DNA from: Micrasema longulum
Taxonomy: Eukaryota > Arthropoda > Insecta > Trichoptera > Brachycentridae
Reading direction: 5' to 3'
Assembly: GCA_022494885.1 (NCBI GenBank)
Contig: JAGVSM010002896.1
Span: forward strand, 58,844-122,843
DNA: 64,000 bases
Shown in pieces: positions 41,601 through 53,600 of the stretch (the stretch's first letter is position 1; each line of letters begins with the position of its first letter). The position numbers were made by a program, and so were the translations under genes. The notes beneath the pieces were generated by a model that searched no databases, was not told the DNA's origin, and was given only the letters and a program-made list of their open reading frames with translations.

Positions 41601-44600
41601 GCACCCCCGGCTACGGCCCTGGTGCGGGGCGTATGTGAAACTGCTCTCCTACAAACATGTGTTTTTTATTGTGCCATTTTTATTTCCTGGTTGCGGTATG
41701 ATCATTTTTTCTTTAAACTGCTGAACTTCAAACCAGTAATACGGACTACGTCTTTTTTAATTATTCGTATATTTGTGTATTTAATATAAATTTATGATCC
41801 GGCCCTGATCTAAACATTTAAATAATAATATTGTAAATAACTTTTCCGCACTGTCTGACTAAAAATCACAGTCAGATAGTGATTCAACTTAAGGTGAAAA
41901 AAACATTAAAAAAGACTTCGTACTGTCGGACTTAAAATCACAGTCAGCTAAAGTGATTCAACTAAAAGTGAAAAAACTTTGAAATAGATGCTTAAATCCG
42001 AATATTCTATATTGTACAGTCGTTAAATACAAAACAAATGAATGTGTAAAAAAACATGACATGTGTTCTAAGAGCGTGTTGAGAGTTGAGAGTAGTCGTA
42101 TGTGTGTGTGTGTGTGTGACGCAGGAGCGAGGAAAACTACGTCACAGCCACAATATTATAATATTTTCATGACGTCACTTCGTCGCTACCGCAACAAAAC
42201 CAAGTATGCGAAAAATTGTGCACTTCAGAAACTTATGAATTTTTAAAAAGCCTAATTTCCTTTTAGAAATATTATTATTATTGTAACCTTGAAATCTAAA
42301 AACACAAAACTGATCACGTATTTTTTATATGGGCTTTGCTTAGTTTTTACCTTACCTGTTATGTAAAAGACTCTAAAACAATCACCTCGCCTTCATGTAA
42401 CAAAATTTGTTATCATTTTATGATCTAGACACGCTGAGATTGGTGTACCAATGCAATGCCATATGCACCATTCGGGAGAGATAAGGAAGTGACTATTAAT
42501 CTTTAATTAAGAATCTATACGTCACTAGTATGTTTGTTTATTGGTTTGCATTAAAACACTTTTTATTGTATCGGGTGTTTTTTATGCTTGATTTTAGTCA
42601 AAATAAAAGAATGTTGCAATGAGTTTGTTTTTATTGTACTCGAAATAATGAAAATACATACTTATTTTTTGAAAATGGTATCCGGCAAATCCGTGACTAG
42701 CAGTTACGTCGCGCATTATGTCAGTCCAAGTTTTGGCCACTTTGTTTAACAAATTTATTTCTGGAATCGTGGGTGTTATGTTGGCTTCCAATGCTTCAAG
42801 AATTGTTGGTTTATTTCTATAGACCGTGAACTTAACAAAGACTTATAGGAAATAATCCAATGGCGTCAAATCACAGGACTTGACCAGTAGTAAATTTACC
42901 ACTGGTTTTACAAAGTGCTCTGTATGTTTGGTGAACACTGATTAGTAAATTTCCACAATTAGCAAAGTGTAAGGCGTTTCATTATTAATTTGAGTAGACA
43001 TCATTAATTCAAGAGACAGTTTTATCAATCGAAAGTTCTATCACGACAAAAAAAACACCGCTACCTCTTATTTTGTGCTTATTAAATATATTATTTTAGT
43101 TTTATAATTTTTTGGCTCACTAGATACTTATAGATGATTTAATTATATTTATGTAATTCTATTTATTTAATTTTATTTAACATATTGAAAAAAAACAAGA
43201 AGACAAGATTGTGGTGACGTCATGCGACTGACGTCACCACAATCCATTAAATGAGACAAAAAATGCGGTATTTTTCACGAGTTAAACAGAAGTTCTTATT
43301 ATTTACCCAAATATTTTAATATTCAGACCATTTTCTAAAAGCCGTAAAAAACTTTCACTGAAATAATGGGAATCGAGCTGCGGTAGAGTGGGATTTGAGC
43401 CTCGGACCTTCGATCCATGAGTCCACAACACTCCGACGGGACCACAACTCGGTCAAAAAATATTCAGCGTCGGATGAATATAAAATATCGCACCAAAAAT
43501 CATTATTTTGCGAAAAGTTTTAACATACGTGCGTCTGATCGGGCAGTGAGGATTTGACAGCCGTGAAAATTCGACGCCAGCGCCGCAATCGACGGATTTC
43601 TAAAATACAATAATTATCTCAGTAAAGTGACACTTGCCGGCGGGTAAGCGATGTCGGCTCCGTCGCTGTGTTTACGCGATTTTTACCAAATCCAATTCAG
43701 CAGGTGGACATTCAGTAAGTGTCGGCTATCGTTTATCCATTTATTAACCTATTGGAATCGTCGTGTGCCCTTGACATTCCGGATTAAATGTTAAATCGAT
43801 GTTTACATGCGTGTGTAAATATAACCTATTAACGGGTACCCAACTTATATCGAATTAGGAAAATGTACACATACCTATTTCTTTTGTTGTGCTATAACGC
43901 GGATTGAGTGATTTTCATTAGTTTTCAAAGTGTTCAAATTATATGTAAAAGTTACTATTTATTGTTTTGTAATTATTGTTATTGTTAATAATGAAAAAAG
44001 AATCTTAAACTTATCGCAACAGAGAGGGAAAACAGAGGGCATTTTTTATCATTGGCTGATTTAAACTTCCATATTCGCTTCTCATTTTTCCCCTTCTATT
44101 GCAACAAATTTAGATATTAATAACTAAGGAAAACATAGTACAGAAAATCTATCTCGAATCCAATTAGAATCCGGTGTCATGTACTTAAATAGTGCATATT
44201 GTATTTAGTTAGCTGGTGGCAGAAATTACGTTCTCTACAGGATGTAATTTACCTTAAACTCTTAGCAGCAGCGTTGGGAGGATCATTACTGCGCTTCTTC
44301 TACAGGTAAAATCACTAAAATGTTTTTCCCAACGCTGGCTGATACAGCAAACTTCCGTCATCATCACCAAAGTACTTTCGAAACGACCCAAATTTTTACC
44401 GGACACGGAGCTATGAGAAGTTATCTATATAGGTTTAAATTAAGGAATGATGACTATTGTCCATGCGATGATATTTCTTCACAGAGTATAGAACATCTGT
44501 TATTTCAGTGCCCATTTTTCAGTTTGCAACGCCATAATCTTGAAGCAGAATGCAGGAAAGATGGAATATCCTTATCAGATATCCACACTGTAGTTAAAAG

Positions 44601-47600
44601 TAGTTATCACGCGCCATTGTTCTTGAACTTTGCAACATTGGTGATTGGACTCATAATAAACCAAAATCAGTGATCGAACATCCCATTTCCAAGACAAACA
44701 AAAACGATTTTTTCCGAGTACCTTAGCCTTGTACATGACACGTAAGGCTACTAAATACGGGGTTCCAAATATATATATTTAAAAAAGATGCGTATGTCAA
44801 CCAGGTAACATGAACACATTTCTAAGATTTTCTTTGTTGGTTTTTAGATACAATAATATTCTTTAAGGAATTAAACTAAAGATAACGGTGGGGTCAGATT
44901 CGACTTGCCAACTTCCCGTCAACAAACTCTTTGAGCAGCTAATTTTATAAGATCCCCTATTATTGTCCTGTCCTGTCATAAATTCATTTTTTGGCTTGGC
45001 ATTCATTTACTCAGGGATACAAACTAAACAAAGAATACTGGAGTTAGTAAATGCTATTAATCCTCTACTATGGTTAATATATATATAAAATATTGGTTTT
45101 TAAGATAGTTCTACTCTGTGATATTTTAATGTTCCTTGACTGGCACCTAAGCGTAAGACTGATCACCTTACTTCCATGTAATTAAAATGCAAACGAGTGC
45201 CAATGCAGTGCCCTATGTACCACTACGTGCGGATAGGAAAATGATGATGAATCGGGTTGTGATCCCGTGGCTATTGTCTCGGACTCACGGCTCAAATGTC
45301 TGTGATTCGAATCCCACTCTACCCCAACTTAATTCCCATTTTCCCATCAAATGGCCCTCAAAATGAAATATTTGGGTAAATTATAAGAACGCAAATATAT
45401 TTTTTTAAAGTTTTATCAACGTTCAGTGGAAATATGTATATTTTTTGTTTATCATTCAACTTAAATTATGTGTTTTTCACGATACTATGATATTGTGGAT
45501 CAGTTCTTGTTTCCAGTTTCTTGAATACCATATTTTTATTGTTGTAATATCTTTTTACTTGTCTTGAACATTTTATCCTGTCTTCACTTTGTTGCACAAA
45601 AAAAATGTTTTACTATTTTATTGTTAATTCTCTTGTCTGAATCCCTATCAGGAGCATATGGCCACTTTAAGTTATCTCCATTCAACCATGTCCTGTGCCT
45701 AGATCCTTTTTCTCATCCCAGGACTGTCCAGCCACTGTTGTTGAACAAAGTTCCACTGAATACAGTAAGTGGACAGTCATTAACGGTGTTCTGAGGCACC
45801 TGCGGCCTGAGGACTGGTACAAGTGACCTACCATAGGTTCAGCTGGCACAATGAACCAGACACTCGCTGACAAGGGAGTGGAGAAAATTACACTTCTATT
45901 AATTTACAAACATGTATATTCTCGTCACGTTTCAGTAAGTGACGGGGTGCTTGCGCCCCTTAGATCCTTCGCTGCTCATCAGGTGGCATTAACAGTATGT
46001 GCTGTTGCATTTACCTTCAAATATCCTCGTTCCTGACAAAGTCTAACCACCTGAAACCAAGTATTTACCGCAAGCATCTGTTGTCATGCTTTTACATTTT
46101 TCGCTTTGTATTTTGGTGAAATTCCACGACTCACACACGCAGAGCGACACTGTTAGGGTGCCTAAAATATAAAATCAAAATAACTATTTACGTTTTTTTT
46201 TTGCTTTATTTCCAGTTGTCATCGCACTCACCCTCTCAGAACTCGGCCTAATCCCGCACCATCATGGCGGCTTCTACTGCAACGACCCTTCTATATCACA
46301 CAAGTTCCACGGAGACACAGTATCAGTTCCGATATTACTCGTTGGATCTGCACTTATTCCACTATTTATGGTAAAATAAAACTCTTCATATCAATATGTA
46401 ATAGTTCTAGATAACTATTTGTTACTATTGTTAAAAATTGTTTAAACTTCTCTATCAGTGTTTTTTTTTTCTTTTTTCGTTTCTTTTCTTGAATTTATTT
46501 ATAAGTACAAAATATTTCTCTTCATCATTTTTTTCTTACATCATTATATATTTTTATGCATAAATATATACTATTTACCTAAGTATTAGTTTTAAATAAT
46601 AATACATATGTTTTTTTTATTTTTATCATTTAATGTTATTCAAAATTGTTTTCTTAGTTTTTTTTTTAACTGGTTCAAAGTATTTCTAATATCAAATTAT
46701 CATTTTTTATCGATAATTCTATAATTGGTAACATTTTTTATATAGTTTATCTTTTTTAGACTTTCTTAATTTGTTAAATAATAATATTGTTTTAAATGCT
46801 CTGTATTACTTATAATTATGCTTACATGTGTGTATATTTAATTGTATTTGTAACTAATATGTAAAAGGCACTAAGTGCCGTTTATTTCAATAAAATAAAA
46901 TATAATCAAACTCAATTGTGTAATATAGCAATATGTTAAGTGTGAGAGAGTCTTCCTGTAAATTAACACTCTTATAGGTTATGCAGACAGGGTGTAGCTG
47001 CACTGTTTGAACCTATGCTGTGGGAGCAACTTTCCTGCAAAGCATTAAGCCTGAAAATATAAATCAAGTAGTAGAAAAGGATATAAACCACCGATAACTG
47101 ATCTTAAATCACGTATTTACTGTCCAGAATAGATACTTATTTACTAGTTGAAAATTGGTCCTAAAACACTGTTGCCAACCTCCATCAAGTGAAAATTGGT
47201 AGCTAGAGACAGAATTTTTTTATCATAATTTCAATGATTTCCTTACTAAAAGCTTGTTTTCGTTAAAATATTTTTTTTTTCGTGTTGAAAATCCATAGTG
47301 TTGGCAATGCTGCCCCAAAGTATTAATAATTTGTAAGTTAAAAAAAAAACATTTTTTCAAAAGTAAAAACGAATTATGGTTAATCCAGGTATTCTGCAGA
47401 TAATTTTTCCAATCTGAAGTTCAGTATTTTTCTTACGACTCTCTGAACTCAGAATTTGGAATAATCTTAGCCTCAACTGAATTAGTTTTCAATAATATTT
47501 CATCAATAATTATTGATCTTTGGATCATAAGGAAAATATTGTCAATAATGCCGTTTTTTACATACTTTCTAATTTTATTTAGCTATGGTTTATTCTTAGA

Positions 47601-50600
47601 AAAATATATCAGCATTGAATTACAGTTAAATTTAATTTACATACTATTTACAGTTATGACAATTAAATGCAGGCATAAACTTAAGTTGATGTTATTTCTG
47701 AATTGTACAAATAATAGTTTTTATGCAAATTTCAGACAGATTTGGTCTGTGTCTGGGCGGACAAAGAATACAGTTCTAAGTGTAATAAAAATACCAGAAC
47801 CCTGGACGAGCATTTTTGACCCAGGTAAAAATCCTAAATAAGGAAATCGAGTGGATCATGCTTAAGGTCTCGGGTTCAATTCCTGGGAAGGTCAACTTAA
47901 AATATTTATTTAAAAAGTGATTCTACACTGCAGTATCTCATGTTCCTGGATTTGCACCTGAAGCGTAAGGCTGATCACCATAACTTTATCACCACAGATG
48001 ATCGATATAGCCTGCATTTGATGTTATTTTTTTTAATGTATAAATGTAATAAAAAAATAAAAATATAGCAACAATAATTAGAACAATTAATTGGTTTTTT
48101 AACGCGTGTTTTAAGGAAAGTAGAAAGTTATTAAGTAAAATAGCGTTTTTTAAGAGTAGCGAACCCCAAGCCTTGGGGCGGGGGGTAGAGGTAGCGCCAG
48201 TGTCATCTATTCAAAAAGGTTGAAAAACGCTGTACTAAAAGAATCAATATAAATTAATAATTAAAACTTGTAAGAATAAATTAAATTTCATTAGCAGAAT
48301 CAATATTTCATTTATTTGATAGGTATGTATCGCTTTTTCCAATTTTTTTATTTACTATTCATTACGAAATCACCTTAATGACCCTTCTGCTTTTGTAATA
48401 TTCTATATTCAATTAATATTATTATTGGTGTTTCAGATATTGATTGTTGAGTTGATTCTCTACCGCCCGGAGAAGTTGACCTTTTCGAACGTCCGCTGCA
48501 AGTCAGCTCTGAAGAATGTTTACGTGTGGTATGGGGAGTACCTCCTGGCCTTCATATTCAACCTAGTGTTCATGGATGTCATGAAGTCTGTAGTTGGGGA
48601 GCCCCGACCACATTTCCTCGATACTTGTGCACCTGATGCCGCTATCAACTGCACTACTGGAACGTGAGTAATAGATCAAAAATTATTCATCAAGTCCCAT
48701 ATACTTAAGGCGCATTCACGGAGACTGGACTGCTGAACACGTGCTAACCGCAAGCCCACTGTGTGATATCATGTGATTGACAATGTTGTACGATTTCCTC
48801 ATTTAAAAAAAATAATAATAACTACCTTGATACAGGCCAACCCAGCGAGACGGGTAATTAACTACGTTTATGATTCATATCATTATTTGTAGTGCTTTCA
48901 CACTTATACTCTTATACTTTATATTATGGACTGCACAAACAGGGTAAATAAAGTCTAAGCTTGGTTATTCCAAAACTAGGAAAAAACTAAACCATTGCTA
49001 AACTAATAGATTGCTAACATTTCACGCATTCAATTTAGTAAGTAAATACAATTTATTAGTTTAATTGAGTTGTGCTTCCGTGGTAGTGTATAGGACTCAA
49101 AGATCACCGCTCCGAGGCTCGAATCCTCGAATCTTGACAGGAGACGGGTTGTGGGCCCGTGGATAGTGTTGCGGACTCCGGACCAGAAGGACCGAGGTTC
49201 GAATCCCTCTTTACTATAACTTGTTTCCCATTTTCTAAAACAGTTTAACTATAAAAAATTACTCCAAAATCTAAATATTTGAGTAAATCAAAACCCTAAA
49301 ATTTATTTTCAAAGCACAGAAATTCATCAATAATAATTTAACATATCTTAATCTTTGCATAGCACAGAATTAACCCTCTAGAATTTTATAAAAGTTATTT
49401 TAACAGAAATGGAGAACTTTTTAAAATAAAAATTCAATAGCTGGAAGTATTGAATAAATTTGGATGTTCATATAAGGTTTAACTAAACAAAAAAATATAC
49501 TGGCATAGTGGTATAGATTACTTCTTCATCTTCATCTTCATTCCCTTTTCCGCACCTAATGGTGCATAAGGCACTGCATTGGTACACCAATCGCGGCGTA
49601 TCTTGATCATTTTCTTTACATAATGGAAGATGATCAGTCTTACGCTTCAGGTGCCAGTCCAGGGACTATGAAATATTCTAGTGTTAAAACGGCATTTTAA
49701 ATTAATATTTCACATCAATTGTGTCGGGAATCGAACCCGAGACCTCTTGCATGGCAGGCAAACGCGCTGACCACTGCACCATAAGGCCGACAATACACAT
49801 GTATAGATTACGCAACATATAAATTAATCTTTCAAACCTTTTGTCACACCGAAAACTCTTTAGACTATGGGTAACTGTGATAATATAAAATATAACTTTA
49901 AATCTATTAAATAAACCAGTCAATGATAGGTCATAAGCCCTGTTAATGCTTTTATTCTCTTCTTTAAAAGGTTACCCATTTCTGATGAGATATCTATCAA
50001 TCGTGATTAAATCCCTTAAGGATTAAATCCAGAACTTGCCTTCAAAGATTTTGACGTATCCAAAATATTGACAATAATGCTCACTATCTTTTTCTCAAAA
50101 AATTACTTTTTTTTACATTCATAGTAACTGTATCATAGTGTCTTTTTTATAGCAAAAAATATTTTGGTCGATTATTTATTTTATGTATTTATTTCTGCAT
50201 TCCCAAAAACATATAACACGCTAATTTCAAATTAACAGAGAAGCGCAAACATTATTTGCACATACGTCAATACATAGAGCCGTCACTTTTCTCTATTAAT
50301 TACCTGTAACAAGTGACTGGTTGGCTTATTGTTGACATAGGTCGAGCAGGCACTTTGTGAATGGTCCACGGCTCTTAGCACTCTTGACCTTTCTATTGTC
50401 AACATACAGGTAGAGAACAGAGTACACTGGGGATATCTATAAAAAATATGCACACATACTTAAATCCTGACGAAACTAGTCAAACCTACATGAATAATAT
50501 CAATTACGTAATGTTAAAGACTACACTTGTTGAATAAATTTAGTTCTACCAGCAACTGAATTTATCTATATCAACGGGTAGTTCATTGAAATATGTTTTT

Positions 50601-53600
50601 TTTTAATAATCAAACTTGTTTATGCAATCTAGTTAATGTTTAGATAGATTAAGAACACAGTTCTGTGTGTGTAATAAAATCAGCATCCTGGATTGGTGTT
50701 TTCGACTCGATGGTTGCTTTCAGGTAAAAATCCTAAAAAGAAAATAAGTCTGCCTCGCAGTATACTGCTGTCATAAGCAGAAACGCAGTTTTTTTGTCTA
50801 AAATCACAAAATGAGGTAACGTTCTATAAGAAATTTCAAATTGATATGCAATGAGCAGTAAAAAAATTATTTCAGTGTGAAAACCGATGTAATGTTTTTT
50901 TAAGTTTGCAAGTGTTTTAAGCAATAACACAATATCTAGAGATCCATAAGCAAACATTCAGTGTAGATGTAACACACATAGGTTTTATGCTTTAGAAACA
51001 ATTGACAAACTGTGTTTTTACTTAGGATTATTTACTGATTTATTGAATTTGCATGAAGTAGATGAATTCTAAAAAGTGTCATCTCAAAATATGATTTGCA
51101 AATAACTGCCTTTTTGATTATGATGGCAGTATAGTGGTTGGCGCGTTACAACACATTATAACAAATATGTAATAGTAAATCATGAATATCATTTGAAAAG
51201 AAACACATTAATATAGAAAGAACAAACGAAGACAAACATTTGATTTACATGAAACAATCAACTTAAATCCTTTCTACTAAGGAAAATCCCGTACTGGGCC
51301 TCTTGAAAATTTTTGCAATTAGGTAACATAAAAAACACCATTTTTGAGTTACCCAAAAAAAATCTATGTTTGTATCTTCTTCCGTAAATGCTACGAATAC
51401 GCAAGTTGCGATTTATTAAAATCGTATTATGATGATTTGAGTGCATGACTTGTCTATTTGTAGCATTCATGCAAGAGCATAAAAAATGTGTTTTTAATGG
51501 GTAACTCACAAATGCTGATTTTGAAGATACCTAGTTGTAGTAAATACCCCGAGATATAACAGTTTAGCCACATACAAATAACTCCTACATGAAAAATGTT
51601 CACTTTGAAATATGTCATCGCGCATGTGATCTTTGAATTGCCTATTAAACTTTAGACTCGTGGTCATTTAATTTTTTCAGTATTTCTTTCCTCGTGTGCA
51701 TAAGTTGTTTGCCTTGATTTTTATCATGTCGTATTTTAATAATGTTAATATTTTTACAGGTACATTTCAGAATACAAGTGCACTAATAGGGCGATCTCCA
51801 AGTATTATATCCGGGATTCTAATAAAAGTTTCCCCTCCGGACACACTTCTCTCTCCCTTTATTTAGCAATCTTTCTATTTGTAAGTATCACAATTGTTTT
51901 TCATTACATCAATATTTAGATTTACATATTTAATACATTTATCTTTAAACCGATTAAAAATAAACTTTTTTTTAAATATATTTGCAACACATAACTGCTA
52001 ATGCCAATGAACTTAGAAAGGCTCAAATATTGACATCGGAAAGAAACATGGTCATTAAGTGAGGAGTATTTAATTGTTTTTGTTTTGTCATTTTAGTGTT
52101 AGTGTAGTGGTCAGCGCGTTTGCCTGCCATGCGAGAGGTCTCGGGTTTGATTCCCGACATGATCGACATAAAATATATATTTAAAAAGGTGATTTGACAC
52201 TAGTATATTTCACAGTACCTGGACTGGCACCTGAAGCGTAAGACTGATCATCTTAGCTGCATGTAACAAAAATGATTAAGATACGCTGCAATTGGTGTAC
52301 CAATGCCGTCCCCTATGCACCATTACGTGTAAGGGAATGATGATGGTGATGAGTGTTGTCATCGATATTAATTTCATAAAATATTAACGTAAGGGACCAT
52401 TTTAGTAATTGCCCTGTGTAGTGGTTAGCACATTTGCTTACCATGCATGAGGTTCTGGGTTTGATTCCCGACACGATCAACATGAAATACTTTATTTTAA
52501 ATGTGGTTTGTTACTGCAATATTTTATTTTCGCTGAACTAGCACCTGTGCTGGTATTCTGAATGGAATTTCCCCGTGAAGAGATCGCTTTGTTAGCGTGT
52601 ATTTAGTACGTAAATACGTCTTAAAAAGGCGTTTTCTACCCGCGCTTTTGCGTTCAGAATACCACCCCTGGAGCGTAAGGCCAATTGTCTTACCTCTAGG
52701 TTACTGATAACCTAGATTGTTTCATTCATTGTAGATGCTATACTATACAGTGCCCTATTTACCATAGGGTGTGGATGTGGTGATGATGACTTTATTCATG
52801 GCTTTGTTTTCTAAATAATCTTTTTTTTTCTTCTTATCGTTTCTCTCCCGATGGCAGTTGGATATCATCGCAGCAATTCTGACTTTGTTTGCAGCTGCCG
52901 TGAACAAGGACTGAGTGCTGCAATGGAACTAGTCTCCCAAGTTCTTTATCTAAGAAATGCACCTTTTTCCTGCACTGCACCTTCTTTCAATCCTTCTTTG
53001 TAGAATGACATGTAATATACCATATTTTTCATCTCTGATCACATGCCCGAAGTACTCAAGTTTTCTTTTCTTTGCAGTATTCAGTACCTCTCTATCATTT
53101 TTTTTTATTTGTCGAAAAACTTCATCGTCTCAGACTCTGTCCACCCAGAAGGTTTTTAATATCTTGCTGTAGCACCACATTTTAAATGTTTTTTTTTTTT
53201 TTAAGTAGTTGAGTGAGTGTCCAGGATTTATCGCCTTAAAATAGTACTGAGAAGACGTAACATGGTCCAAATTGGAGTCTATTAAAATATTTTTATATTG
53301 ATACTTAATGACCTAAGTAATTTGTATTTTCTAGTGCTACCTTCAAGCCAGAGCCTGTTCTCTCCGTCCGAGGCTGGCAGGCCCAGCCCTCCAAGTGCTG
53401 GTGGTATCGTGGTCCCTGTTGTGTTCCCTGACTCGCATCTCCGACCACCGCCACCACTGGTGGGATGTACTAGCTGGTGCAGTGCTGGCAACTATTCTGG
53501 CCTACTATTCTGTAAGTTATCTAGTGGCAGAGCCTGCTCTCTCTGCCCGATTATTAATTCAGGATGCTTCCGTACCACTCATAAATACATCTGCTGTTCG

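Larger units (their letters stand above)
39739..41621. mobile_element. non-autonomous hAT-like element (Tip100-type ends) hosting other repeats
   Basis: Left end cagggtcgtagccgg and right end ccggctacggccctg are inverted repeats of the cagggGcgtagcc type known from hAT-Tip100 elements. The host duplication gtgcgggg is perfect on both sides (39731-39738 and 41622-41629), and 8 bp is the hAT hallmark. No hAT transposase is inside. It contains a LINE 3' end, a SINE, a mariner fragment and a foldback. Confidence 0.85.

Noticed and set aside
41850..41985. CRISPR-like spaced repeats
   Set aside because: Only two diverged units at a tandem spacing, in an insect genome; no array.
44318..44673. A host gene with a zinc motif
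   Set aside because: TGHG...YL.rF and C.C...H...C are LINE C-terminal signatures; no splice context.
45564..46036. N-terminal exon of the phosphatase just upstream of 46216
   Set aside because: ORFs here carry no span-1 sequence in the required phase, and no donor leaves one base before the 46216 acceptor with a sensible frame.
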